Assembly (NCBI GenBank): GCA_033063855.1
Contig: CP093830.1
Span: 16,244,854 to 16,308,853 of the forward strand
Length of the DNA stretch: 64,000 nucleotides
Reading direction: 5' to 3'
Origin: Smittia aterrima
Taxonomy: Eukaryota; Arthropoda; Insecta; Diptera; Chironomidae
Position numbers and translations under genes: made by a program. The notes under the pieces are model-generated. The model searched no databases. It was given only the letters and a program-made list of their open reading frames with translations, and had not been told where the DNA came from. Shown one piece after another: positions 20,801 to 31,001 of this stretch. Every line of letters starts with the position of its first letter. Positions within the stretch are counted from its first letter, which is position 1.

Positions 20801-22861
20801 GCCTCAGTGTATGATCATTTTCGGTCGAATTAACTGTCAAGTCTTCGACGATCCTTTTGTGATTGGGATTTATTACGGATCTTTCCCGACGCCTACAATT
20901 GGGAACGAGATTTTGAAGACTTTTGTTACCGAAATGGAATCTTTACAGAAGCGAGAGCTAGTTATTGGTGGAAATCAATCGTTTCATGTGAAGATAAACG
21001 CTATCGTGTGTGATCCTATTTCAAATAGTTTAATCACTTGCACGTCGCTTCCAAATTCTCTTCATGGTTGCAGCAAATGTAATGAGAAAGCAAATCTCGA
21101 GATTGATGAAGGTTTAACAAGTTTTCCAACGTCAAAGACACTCGCTACACTTCGAACTGATGACGACTTCAAGTACATGCTGAACAACGATCATCACATC
21201 GCTCATCCGATTCTTGCAGAGCTTGAATTAGGTTTGATTTCTCAATTTGTCTTGGACTACAAGATGATTGTATGCAAAGGTGTTATGAAGCATTTAATGA
21301 ACCTTTGGACCAACGGTCGACTTGATTATCGTCTCAACAAGAATACTCAAATAAAAATGTCGAGAGACTTACTTAAAATGACGAAACATTGTCCAAGAGA
21401 ATTTGTCAAACGACCAAGACCGTTGGATGAAGTTGGATCATGGGATGCTTCAGATTGGAATGAGTTTCTTCTTTATTATTCGCCAATTGTTTTGAAAGGA
21501 CGATTACCACAAAAATTCTATGTCAACTTTCTTTATCTCCATCTCGCTATGAGAATTCTTATGAGTTCCGACGCTACCAACGCAGAAGCAAACTCTTTCG
21601 TCCTTGGTCAACTTCTCAACACTTTTGTCGTTGATTTCAAAATTATCTATGGACAGAACAAAGTTGACTACAACATCCACAATCTTCTTCATTTCGAGCA
21701 GAACCAGCAGAGAATAGGATCATTGAAGAAGCTTAATGGGTTTACTTTCGAAGATCAAATCAAAATGATCGATTCGTTTTTAGACTCGTCGCCAGCGAAT
21801 GTTAACTTGGATGAAATTGGCGAGAAAATAATCGAAAACTCAAACGTGATGGTGGAGAATAAAGTTAACGAATTTATCAACACAACGTATCCATTTCTGA
21901 ATTCTAAGAATGAATTGGTATTCAAGAATTTTGTTATCTCATCAAGCGAACCTGATAATCACGTTATAATGCGAGACGCTGTCGTCAGAATCGAATCGAT
22001 TTTAATTTCTGAAACAACGAAAGAGGTTGCTTTAATCGGACGACGTTACGAAAAAGTCGATGTCATGTTCCAAGCTCCGCTCACTAACCAGAAACTTCTC
22101 CTCGTTACTACTTTATCGCCAAGAATGGCTTTCAATCTAACAGACCTCGTTTGTAAAGCTGTTAAGTTAGTTCACCGAAATAACGGAACATTCATTCAGA
22201 ATGTCATCACCTAAAGCTTCCTAATTGTACTTTATTGCTAAAACATTTTAATCAAAAATAAAAGTTTAAGATAAGAATTTCAAATAAAAACGGAAAAAAC
22301 GTTTTTTTAAGTCTAATGAACAAAAGTCATTCACGATTATAATTATTTCAGAATTACGATGCTTTGAACACTCAGCTGAGTTCGGAAACAGCTCAATTAC
22401 AGGCTGAGCTTATCGATTCTGAGAAGGAAGTAAAGAAACTCGAACAGAAATGGCAAGAATTGAAGCTTGACTACGATAGAGCTGAGTTGTTGCTTGACAA
22501 AGCTCGTCAAGAAACTCAAACCTCACCAAAGGATCGAAAGAATCCTGATGGAAAAACGACGACTTTGAAGGAAACGCTAACTATGCAGCTTCGAGAGCAG
22601 GAAAATATTTACGCAAAGTTCAAGAATGTAAGTCAAATTTACTTTGCCAATCACTTTTCCTTTACATCGAAAATAATAAAATTTTAGGAACGCGATCATC
22701 TTCAATCTACGAAGGAAGATCGACGCATGCAGATCGAGATGTGGACTGATTTGGGTGAACTCTTCGACATGAAGAAGAAATGTTTCTTGGAAGCGAAGCA
22801 AAAAGGCATTGGAGGAACTTTGTCGTTCACGAACACCTCAGAAACATTCACATTGCAGTAG
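17803..22861 (+). CDS. IFT81: Intraflagellar transport protein 81 (IFT81)
   Basis: Exons 17803-17952, 18010-19404, 22352-22627 and 22688-22861 give 664 aa (human IFT81 is 676). IFT81 is an IFT-B core subunit that with IFT74 binds tubulin for delivery into growing cilia. The N-terminal calponin-homology-like domain is seen (residues ~1-125: NLISFDSQSESALLQVLLDV, then WDVKENDPEETNKMIMECL, LRRGLVVGDK, AYLARFLMPLNLP), followed by coiled coil for nearly all the rest (EKDQQKELQNQIDEQKQGLQ, FRQQAALIGRNKEAAAEQLD) and the conserved tail MWTDLGELFDMKKKCFLEAK. The third intron (19405-22351, ~2.9 kb) is unusually large for this window and contains an unrelated ORF on the same strand. In insects the protein is expected in ciliated sensory neurons. 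Confidence 0.95.
20109..22214 (+). CDS. Single-exon transposase-derived protein nested in the IFT81 intron
   Basis: An uninterrupted 701-codon ORF with a good ATG context (GTAAAAATG), same strand as its host gene. The N-terminus is basic and Lys/Arg-rich, followed by a Ser/Asn-rich linker (~80-130). From ~residue 170 it resembles the uncharacterised transposase-like proteins common in arthropod genomes: IGIYYGSFPTP, a long middle with HGCSKCNEK (~320), TLRTDDDFKYM, then LDYKMIVCKGVMKHLMNLW, EFVKRPRPLDEVGSWDASDW, NEFLLYYSPIVLKG and YNIHNLLHFEQNQQRIGSLK (DUF4218/Tnp2-like arrangement). No inverted repeats or target duplication bordering the ORF were found, suggesting a domesticated or long-resident gene. 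An AATAAA follows at ~22256. Enzymatic activity is not predictable here. Confidence 0.75.
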   Translation: MFIHNLNEKMFARKVTAKVSPKPKREFTRRISKALRKVVKVNLLNVLNDTVARPIVNKLMHKELIDLRRTKIKEEFHGGTPNGKSSNKENFSPNATNVRFIEFSSSNESSPNPKPSLRQQLIQFAQKHNPKPEMFEDLLNIMKTNGLSIPRSPESFFDKKFEVIKLSFGSYLNIGIERGIKNYYRPCLVRNPIAIVSSSDDHQESISSSEILLLDIGIYIVKSSLCNGLTVPQCMIIFGRINCQVFDDPFVIGIYYGSFPTPTIGNEILKTFVTEMESLQKRELVIGGNQSFHVKINAIVCDPISNSLITCTSLPNSLHGCSKCNEKANLEIDEGLTSFPTSKTLATLRTDDDFKYMLNNDHHIAHPILAELELGLISQFVLDYKMIVCKGVMKHLMNLWTNGRLDYRLNKNTQIKMSRDLLKMTKHCPREFVKRPRPLDEVGSWDASDWNEFLLYYSPIVLKGRLPQKFYVNFLYLHLAMRILMSSDATNAEANSFVLGQLLNTFVVDFKIIYGQNKVDYNIHNLLHFEQNQQRIGSLKKLNGFTFEDQIKMIDSFLDSSPANVNLDEIGEKIIENSNVMVENKVNEFINTTYPFLNSKNELVFKNFVISSSEPDNHVIMRDAVVRIESILISETTKEVALIGRRYEKVDVMFQAPLTNQKLLLVTTLSPRMAFNLTDLVCKAVKLVHRNNGTFIQNVIT

Positions 22862-23021
22862 ATTTTTTAAGCACATCATTTTGTCGATTCTTGAGACATG
22901 AAAATCTTTGAAGTTAGAATTTCAGTTATTTTATTATTTATAACTTCTTGGCAAGAAGTTTTGCTTTATTGAGTTTTTCTTTTCGTTTATTAAAGGTTTG
23001 ATAAAATTAAAGTTTTAAAAT

Positions 23022-24992
23022 CTAAGTTTTTACATCGCCTTGAGTTTCTTTCGTAGCGAGATGAGGATACAATGTTGCAATTTTTCCTACTGATGTTGCA
23101 AGACGACCGGAGAAGTCTAGACGTTTATTTGCAATAGCTTGTTCTTTTGCCATCATAATATCGTAGAGAGTAAGCGTGGCTCGATGTTTAATTCCTTTTC
23201 GGGTCTCAATAGGTGGAGGCGACATTGGAGAGTCGGTTGATGTTCGTTGAATTTTTATTTGAGGCTCTCCGATATCGAGCATTTTTCTTAAACCACCGAG
23301 AGCTGAATCAACTTCTTTATCGCTTGCTTCAGGAGATTGCGTTCTAACTTTCCTGATGCATTGTAGAACAGCTTTGTGTCCCGCGGACTTTCCATTCAAG
23401 CCAACAATGACTTCAAGTTCGTTCCACATCAGTCGATATTGATCATCTTTCTTCCCTTTCACGCGTTGGCTATTCAGTGTAACTTCGTGACGAGCTTCAA
23501 TTCCAACCAACTGATAAGCACATTGCTGGCATTGCAAGACTTCATCATCAGTCATTTCTTCTTTTGCCGTTAGAGTCAAAATAGGTTCAACGTACTGTCT
23601 TATGTTGTATACGACTGTCGAGTTGAAAGTCAACGGCCAATATTTTGTCAGTTTTGCTATCTTTGCTCGAACTTTTCCAAGGTTTTCATCAGGATACTTT
23701 GCTTTAAGAGGAACCAGGCGTTGTTGAAGCACAGTTTGAACGAAATCAGGAATTCTAAAAGAACAAAGCGTTTGAGATAAGTGGCTCTGAATAATATAAA
23801 GTACTCACCGATAGTTTACAATTTTTCCACCAACTCCTTCACTGATCGATGGTGAATCTTCAAGAACACTTCGACTTGTATTCAAAGAATGAATAAAGAT
23901 TTCTCCTCCATGCGCTGAGAGAAGATGACTTGTGATTTTTCCTCCAGATTTACGTGGCATTTCGAGTAAAACGGATCGACCACTAAGTAAGAAGTTAATG
24001 AGACACGAGCTCGGTCGTGATGTGACATCAACAGGTGTGATTCGGTTTTGGACAAGACAATGTTGCATCTCGGCGGCTCCAGCTCGCGGTGTACACCATT
24101 TCAGTGTAACTGTATCATACTCGAAGCCTTCTTTAATGCTTCGTGGGAGCACTAACTCAGAACCAAGAAAAACTGAGTGAGAGCGTGCTTCGTGAAATAT
24201 TTCAACGTCGTAATTTGCACTCGAGCTTGAGTTCTGCTCTTCTTTCATTGGAATTCCAGTAACAGTTGTTGATGCTAAGTTGTAATGTTGTAGAATAAGA
24301 CTCATTAGGAGCTTTGGCAATTTTCCCGATGGATTTGAGTGGACTTCAGAGCGTAGAATTGTGGAGACTTCTTGTGACGCTCTCGACGTAACCAATGATT
24401 CAATTGTCGATGGATGGAGATTAATGATTACGAGATGGCAAAACTCGATGGGTAAGAGTGTTTCAGACTTTGCTGACGCTGCATTCTGTTGTGATAATAC
24501 TTGATGAAAGATCTTTTCAAGACTGTGCATGCTTGGATTGTCTCTTGCTGATGTTATACAAATTACTCTTCCGCGATTTGAAACGCTACCGTCTTGTCGG
24601 TCTTTTTGAAAGTCTGCTGCTTCAGCCAATGCCTCAATTGCCGCTCTTAATCCGTGAATTACCGTATACTCAGACGTTTGTTGATTGCTGCGAGGTGGTC
24701 CAACCATTGCCATAGCGTTCAGAATGTGAGTTAAGTTTTGTGTGTGAGCGTCCCAAGTATTTACAATGTGCGCTGCTTTGTCCGAAATAACAAATCTAAT
24801 GAGTTTACCAGTTGGGAACAAATCCCAAATGATCCGACAGTATTCAATAGAGGATTCAACTGACGATGTCCACAGACTTTTCTTCACACAAACTTTCCCA
24901 CCTTTCAAGTCGAGATAGAAAGGATCATCGCCGCTTAATCCAAAGTATGGCGTGTGATCCAGCACAAAGACGGTTTTCATGTTTTCGTCCAT
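23022..24992 (-). CDS. asun: Asunder / Integrator complex subunit 13
   Basis: Two exons, 24992-23809 and 23754-23022, total 638 aa. INTS13/Asunder is an Integrator subunit in snRNA 3'-end processing and transcription attenuation; in flies it also regulates dynein localisation in spermatogenesis. Evidence: N-terminal KTVFVLDHTPYFGLSGDDPF, a VWA-like first domain (GRVICITSARDN), a beta-barrel middle with VTLKWCTPRAGAAEMQHCL and RPSSCLINFLLSGRSVLLEM, then a helical C-terminus (IPDFVQTVLQQRLVPLKAKY) and a TLYDIMMAKEQAIANKRLDF tail. Start ATG at 24990-24992; a second ATG lies four codons later. It is transcribed divergently from SMUG1 with only 257 nt between the two ATGs. Confidence 0.95.
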
Positions 24993-25249
24993 ATTTAGCT
25001 CAATGCAGAAAAGCTATTTTCTTATTAATTTTGATTCTTCTTCTCAAAGACCGATAAATGTAAACAAAACTAGATAGCACAGAGGTGATTTTCAGCCTAC
25101 GGTCTACTACACTGCCGCATAGAAAGAATAAAGAGCTTCATGCTGAATTAGAGCGCGATAAATTATTTCGTTCGAGAGTGTTGTGTAACGCACACACAAT
25201 CTGGACTTGAAAATTATCATTCGTTTTCTGACTTAGAAAAGTGAACAAA
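24993..25249. promoter_or_regulatory. Shared divergent promoter region, asun and SMUG1-ADAT2
   Basis: 257 nt separates two opposite ATGs, so both 5' UTRs and core promoters must fit here. No TATA box or other named element was recognised; GTAACGCACAC (25186-25196) and GAGAGTGTTG stand out only visually. Confidence 0.5.
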
Positions 25250-26359
25250 ATGATTTTGAAAAAAAGTTGTTTTGGCCGAGGTGAAATGCCGCGGGGCTTA
25301 TTACTTGATATTCGTCAAACAAAACGGCAAGGTAAACAAAATTTCTCTTATCAGGATAAAATGTCTTGCAAGCGAGTCAAATTGAATGAAGGAACATCAA
25401 CTGATGTGTCGGAAGCAAATGAACGTGAATGTAGAGAGAATCACGAAGGACAGCAAAGTGAAAATTCAGATTTGCGCAAAACTTTTGAAGTGATTTTTGA
25501 GCTAAGTTATTGGGAGAAAGTATGGAGAATGGAACAGAACCTTTCGGCAGAACTAATGACGATTGATTTTAAAAGCGATAAAAACATTGCTGCTATTTAC
25601 AATCCACTTGATTATGCTGAGAATGTTCACACGAATTTCATGCGAAAGTTTTTGAAGAAATCGCCGACAGTTTTATTTCTTGGAATGAATCCTGGCCCGT
25701 ATGGAATGTGTCAGACTTCTGCAAGTTTCATTAGCTCAAGACCATTCTCTTGATCATCTAATTCTTTTATTTCTAGATACCGTTCGGTCACGTCCCGTCT
25801 GTCAAGAATTGGATGAAAATTGATGGAATTGTAGAGAAGCCTTTGTGTGAAGTTGCTGCAAAGCCGATTGAAGGATTTGATTGTAAACGCGAGGAGCAAA
25901 GTGGAAAGCGATTTTGGGGAGTTTTGGAAGAGCTGTGTGTTGATCCCGAAGTGTTTTTTAAGCATTCCTTCGTCTACAACATTTGTCCGCTAGCTTTTCT
26001 TACTTCGACTGGTCGTAACATCACTCCACCAGAAATCAAAGTAAAAATAGAAATTAAATTCTTGATAAGCTTTAACATTTTTATTTCCATAGGGAGAATC
26101 AAAGTCGCAATTACATTCCGTCGTTCTAAAACATCTTAAGCTTGCAATTGAAATCTTTCATCCTCAAATAATCATCAGCGTTGGAGGTTACGCAAACGAT
26201 CGTATCAAGGAGCTGAAGAAGAAGAAGTTAATTTCTGAATCGATCGACTGCAAGCTCATTCCTCATCCAAGTCCTCGATCACTCAACAATCAGAATTGGG
26301 TCGAGAAAGCCAAAAAGTGGTACAACGATAACGATATCGTTAAATTCTTTGAAAAATGA
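25250..26359 (+). CDS. Smug1: SMUG1-type uracil-DNA glycosylase
   Basis: Exons 25250-25720, 25777-26040 and 26093-26359, 333 aa. SMUG1 removes uracil and oxidised pyrimidines such as 5-hydroxymethyluracil in nuclear base excision repair. Active-site motif one, GMNPGPYGMCQTS, runs across splice one into IPFGHVPSVKNWM; motif two, HPSPRSLNN, is near the C-terminus; between are SGKRFWG and VYNICPLAFLTSTGRNITP. Intron 1 begins GCAAGT, not GT: only TCT|GCAAGT keeps the frame into ATA CCG TTC GGT, so it is a GC-AG intron. The family core starts ~residue 110; the N-terminal ~100 residues are charged and poorly conserved, and the Met at 25361 (MSCKRVK) is an alternative start. The stop TGA overlaps the next gene's ATG. 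Confidence 0.93.
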
Positions 26360-26847
26360 GCGAATTTATGGTTGAAGCACTCGCTCAAGCGAAAATGTCT
26401 CTTTATGAGTTCGGAGAAGTTCCTGTTGGTTGCGTCTTTATTCGCAACAATCAAATCATCGCTCGCGGACATAATCTCGTCAATAAAACTGTCAATCCCA
26501 CTCGTCACGCTGAATTCATTTGTATCGACGAAACCCTTAATTACTGTAAGGAAAATAGACTAGAATTCGAGAAGGTCTTTAAGGAAATCACAGTTGTCGT
26601 AACAGTTGAGCCCTGCATTATGTGCATGAGTGCGTTGTATGATTTTAATGTTAAGGAAATTGTCTACGGTTGCAAAAACGATAGATTTGGTGGTTCAACT
26701 GTCGTTAATGTCGCTGAATTTGTAAAATCTGAAACACTCTTAACGAGTGGAGTTTGTGAAATTGAAGCGATGCAGCTTTTAAAAGATTTCTATCAGGGAG
26801 TTAATCCACTTGCACCAGTCTCAGCTAAGCTGAAGAAAAAGAAATAA
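26356..26847 (+). CDS. ADAT2: tRNA-specific adenosine deaminase subunit ADAT2
   Basis: Single-exon, 163 aa. ADAT2 is the catalytic partner of ADAT3, converting A34 to inosine in tRNA anticodons. The zinc site is complete: H51-A-E53 (TRHAEF) and PCIMC with C87 and C90; E53 is the proton shuttle. Also visible: EVPVGCVFIRNNQIIARG, VYGCKNDRFGG and a lysine-rich C-terminus (SAKLKKKK). The length matches human ADAT2 without its N-terminal extension. The ATG shares three bases with the end of SMUG1 (ATGA), with no room for a separate promoter between them, so the two are probably made from one bicistronic mRNA, unless ADAT2 has its own start inside SMUG1's last exon. Confidence 0.95.
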   Translation: MSEFMVEALAQAKMSLYEFGEVPVGCVFIRNNQIIARGHNLVNKTVNPTRHAEFICIDETLNYCKENRLEFEKVFKEITVVVTVEPCIMCMSALYDFNVKEIVYGCKNDRFGGSTVVNVAEFVKSETLLTSGVCEIEAMQLLKDFYQGVNPLAPVSAKLKKKK

Positions 26848-26869
26848 ACAATTTCGTTTAATTACTTAA

Positions 26870-28468
26870 TTAATGACTTCTTCTTTTTTTTATTCCAACA
26901 AAATGATTTTCAGTTAACTTCAAAGTCAATCCATATCGAAATCTCAACTCATCATATTTTGACTCAGTCGTGAACTTGTAATTCTCGACTAATTTAAATA
27001 AAACAAGTTTCACAAAGAAAATTGCGAAACGGGATCCGATGCAGTTTCTTCTTCCTGTTGAAAACGGTTGAAAACAAAAAGTATGTCGATCATTGACCTT
27101 TTTTGGCAGAAAGTTATCTGGATTGAATTTTTCGCTGTGTTTTCCAAAAATATCTGCACGTCGATGAAGAACAAATGTGTTGATAGCTATCGAAGTTTCT
27201 TTTGGGATAACAATGCCAGGTGAGATCTCAAAATCTTCGATCGTTTCTCTTCCTATCAGGAAAATCGGTGGTGCCACTCGAAAGCTTTCTTTCACAACAC
27301 GATCCAAATATTCGAGCTTTGCTAAAGATTCGTAATCCAGGGATTGTTTTGAACGCACAAAATTATCGACCTCGTCTGAAAGCTTATTTTGAATTTCATT
27401 GTGCATTGCGAGGAATAAAATTGTAAAGTGAAGATGAGCTGTCGTCGTATCGAGTCCAGCATTCAGAAATGTTAAAATATGTTCGGAAATTTGTTTTTCA
27501 CTAAAAACTTCTCCTTCGCTCTTCATTAAGTCTTCAAGCAGTGAGTTTTCATTCCCATACTTCATTTTCATTAGAGTTTCAGTTAAAAACTTTTGAGCAC
27601 ATTTCACTTTCTTGTAGTTTGACGTCATCTTGTGAATTGTTTCGAGGAATCTCAGTGGATTCTTCAGACCTTCCTCAAAAGTTTTTGCATTTCTGTAATA
27701 AAAAGATTGAAAATCGTTTGACACTTCTTATTCACTTACAATTCAAAGATCTCTGCAGTCCTCTCACAAATGACTTTAATTTTATCATCTTCCGGATTCA
27801 TTCCGAATAGTGTTGAGCAAACTGCTTCAAGAGAACATTTCTCAAGGTAGGGCACAACATCAAAGTTAATTGAGTTCAAATGCTTCTCGTTCAGTTCCTC
27901 GATCATTAAATTAACACATTTCGATATTGTCGTAGTGTAAGCCGAGATAGCTTTCGGATTAAAATATTTATTCATCCAACGACGGTCGTGAGTCCATTGA
28001 GAGACTGAAAATATTTTCTCAACGTCAAGTTTTTTAATGATTGAAATAAGTTAACTTACATCGTGACGACAATAATCCTTCGTTGATATCAAAGAATTTC
28101 AGAAGTAACAGCGGTCGCTGCAAACAACTTTTCGACATCAAAACTTTTTCAATGAGTGTTGGACTGTTAACCAAAATGCTCAAGTGATGAAATTGCCATA
28201 GCTTTGTAATCTCCGGAAATTGCGATGAGAACTCATTTGTAGCCTCGAAAGCTTCTAAAATTGATATCAATTATCACTGAGAATCTTTCATTGTATTTCG
28301 GTGTTTACCTTCGGGACTCAACCCGAAAAACTTGTGATAATGCCCAATAATTGGGAATGATTGAGCTGATGGAATCTTCAATTTAATTTGTCTGATTAAA
28401 GTTTTCAATATTCTCCAATTTAAAATTAAACAACTCAACACAAAAAGAACTATAGACACCGCAATCAT
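26870..28468 (-). CDS. Cytochrome P450, CYP4-clan-like
   Basis: Four exons, 28468-28309, 28254-28060, 28004-27740 and 27692-26870, 480 aa. A microsomal haem monooxygenase anchored by an N-terminal helix (IAVSIVLFVLSCLIL). Family marks in order: WTHDRRW (C-helix), LNAGLDTTTAH (I-helix AGxDTT), KESFR (ExxR), FNPDNFLP (PERF-like), and the haem loop FSTGRRNCIG with the axial Cys at ~residue 424. The W-x-H-x-R and FxxGxRNCIG forms suggest the CYP4 clan (CYP4/CYP325), but the subfamily is not assignable by eye. A 71-codon open frame upstream (28683-28468) ends in TGA overlapping this ATG; it could be a leader ORF. The 3' end faces ADAT2 with only 22 nt between the stop codons. Confidence 0.92.
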
Positions 28469-29435
28469 CACGAAATATTTTTCTTGAAATAATTGAAATA
28501 AGCCACAACTTCATTGACGTGTTTTCGACAATCTTCCGACACGAATGAGAATAATTTCAATAATGTCCAATACATACGAGTTGCGAAGATTGAGATGAGT
28601 TCCGTTACTTGAGATTTACGTGAGAGGTTAACAAAAGAATTTCTCGAATAAGCGAGATGTTGATGAATTGATTTATGCTTCATAAAATCTCCTAAGGTCT
28701 TCCATTAAAAATCGGATTCAATGAAAATACATTTTCCTTAAATTTTCTTTCTGCTGATAAGCTTTTTGTTTTAAGCCTTTAATTAGAAGCCTTTGATTAA
28801 ATCAAAATCATTTTTTCCCTAATCTAAAATGAACGTGATAAAATTACATTACACTTTGTTACTACACTTAGTTGAATGATCTTTCAGAAATTATGACATG
28901 GAACATTTCAGCAAGATACTTGCTTCCTCGAGACATTGAATACTTCGCAAAAGACCTCTCATTGTGACTTAAATATCGATCTCAGTCATATTAATCGTTG
29001 GTTCTGGTGACATTAAAAGGAGTTAAATTACTTCAAACAAATTTAATATTTATAAAATTATTTTTTACTTCCAGATTCTAAAGTTTTCTGAAACAGCTCT
29101 AAACTCTATCAATTCATTCTTTGAATAAACGAGATTTCATTTCATTCCCAATTCAATCAATTTACAACTGACAAAGGATCGGAAGAAAATTTATTGCTCT
29201 TCATGATGAAGTTCTCTAATTGTTTGGAACAGCTTGAAATCACACATGGATTTCAAGTCGATCTACGTGATGGAAGAAATTTAACTTTTCTAAAAGTTAA
29301 ATTTCTTCCATCACGTAGATCGACTTGAAATAGCAGAACTAAAAACTGCCAAAATATATCATTGACCAAGATTGAGATGAGAAACAAATTTATTTATTTG
29401 AAGATATTATATTAGTCTTGGAGCTGCTTAAAGCC
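28469..29435. other. Intergenic between P450 and SDR genes
   Basis: Apart from the possible upstream ORF (28683-28468, starting ATG, no recognised domain) and the perfect palindrome at 29251-29330, no gene or motif was recognised. Confidence 0.4.
29251..29330. repeat. Perfect 80-bp palindrome, 39-bp arms and 2-nt loop
   Basis: 29251-29289 (TTTCAAGTCGATCTACGTGA...) is exactly reverse-complementary to 29292-29330, with only CT between. A shorter partial repeat of the arm end (CTTGAAATC) lies just before it (29233-29241). No related copy was seen elsewhere in the window. It could form a cruciform or, if transcribed, a perfect hairpin. Confidence 0.93.
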
Positions 29436-30596
29436 TTAAACGATTGGTAATCGATCTAATCTGTATTGTTTGTACTCTGTTGTATCAATCGCTTTCGTTT
29501 TAATGTATTTAATGATTTTGTCCGGAAAATTGCTGAAACAGATTTTGTTTAATGATTTTTTTTCCGTTTTTAAAACATGAACAACTTACTTAAGCCCAAG
29601 AAGATGTTTCCCGTAACTTGGAATGATAATTTTTCTTTGGTTTCTCAAGACTCCATTCACAATCGTGTTTGCTACATCGTTTGCTTCATATCTCGGCAAA
29701 TTACCGGCTGCATTCAATCGATCTTCAAGATCTTTTCGAGTATTGACAAAAGTGGGATAAACTATTGTTGTCTTCACGAAATCTTGATCCAATAAATCAA
29801 GCTCATCTTTCAATGCTTCCATGAATCCGTGAACCCCAAACTTAGTTGCGCAATATGTCACCGCACATGGAATTGTCATTCGACCTGCAAACGAACAAAT
29901 TGCTACCACGTGACCTTCCTTCTTTTTAACCATTTCGCCAAGAAAAGCTCTGAGCGTCTAATAGAGAAAAAGAAAATAATCATCAGTCAAACTCGTTTTT
30001 CTCTCAATGTGAGAGCGCTAGACTTTGCTTCGTCTCATCGTGACGAGACGTACCCAAAAATGCGATGTTAGATTGACATTGATCGCTTTTTGTATTGCTT
30101 CATCGGTTCCTTCTCTCAGCGACATATTCAGACACAAAAGTCCAGCGTTGTTGATGAGAATATCGACTTTCCCCAAGGATCTTTCAACATCTGATTTCAT
30201 TTGTGCGATCTCAAAATGATTTGATACATCGACCTTGAAAGGCAAAGCGTCGACCATGAACTTTTGTTTGATTTCTCTCACTGTTTGTTCGGCCGCAGCA
30301 AAGTCAATATCCACAATCGCGAGTTTACACTTTTCTCTTGCGATTCTCAAAGCAATCGCTTTACCAATTCCGTTGCCACCTCCAGTAATCAGCACAACTT
30401 TGTCTTTAATGGATTTTGGCTTTGGTGGCAAAAATAAATTCTTGATTCCTATCAAAGTTGCAGGAATAAACATGAAAATTATCACCGCTATAGTTTTAAT
30501 AATTCGCCAAGTATAGCGTAGCCTTTGTCTAAGTGAAAACTTGAATTCACCCGCTGGTCGATATTCAGGTAAATCGTTTAAATCTTTTTTATCCAT
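29436..30596 (-). CDS. Membrane-anchored short-chain dehydrogenase (SDR16C / retinol dehydrogenase-like)
   Basis: Three exons, 30596-30054, 29957-29590 and 29532-29436, 335 aa. An NAD(P)-dependent oxidoreductase, by similarity of the RDHE2 / 17-beta-HSD11 type that acts on retinoids, sterols or other lipid alcohols at ER or lipid droplets. Evidence: a hydrophobic N-terminal anchor (IIKTIAVIIFMFIPATLIG, ~32-50), nucleotide-binding TGGGNGIG (71-78), NNAG (149-152), and catalytic S203-Y216-K220 (ICSFAG; YCATK) with normal spacing. The last short exon supplies NFPDKIIKYIKTKAIDTTEY. Substrate cannot be told from sequence. It lies between a P450 and a fatty acyl-CoA reductase, all on the minus strand, but each probably has its own promoter. 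Confidence 0.92.
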
Positions 30597-31001
30597 CGTA
30601 GCTAACGTCTCGTCGTTTCGAACTCACAAACTTTAATAAAATTAATCGAGCAGATTCACAAAGATTTAAACAAGTTTTTGAGGCTCGAATCGAATTCTTG
30701 CACAATTCGAAATGTCTTTACAGAGTTCATCTCATTTAAGGCATAAGAAGATTACAAACATTTAAAAGGAAATTTAATTTTATTTTAGGAATTTTATTTA
30801 AAACCGGAATATGAAATTTTCATGAAATGAATTTCCCCAAAAGTGGTTAAAGCTAATTGGATTATAGACAAAATGATTCCAAACTATGTAAATAATACTT
30901 AAACTTGGTTGATGTCATCAAAGTCTCGTTGTCTCTTATTCTTATTCAACAAGCTCTGAGTTTCAAGAGTGTTAGCGAATAATGAAAGAATGATTCTTGT
31001 T
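30597..31001. other. Intergenic, no gene seen
   Basis: Upstream of the SDR gene and downstream of the fatty acyl-CoA reductase; AT-rich, no recognised element. Confidence 0.4.
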
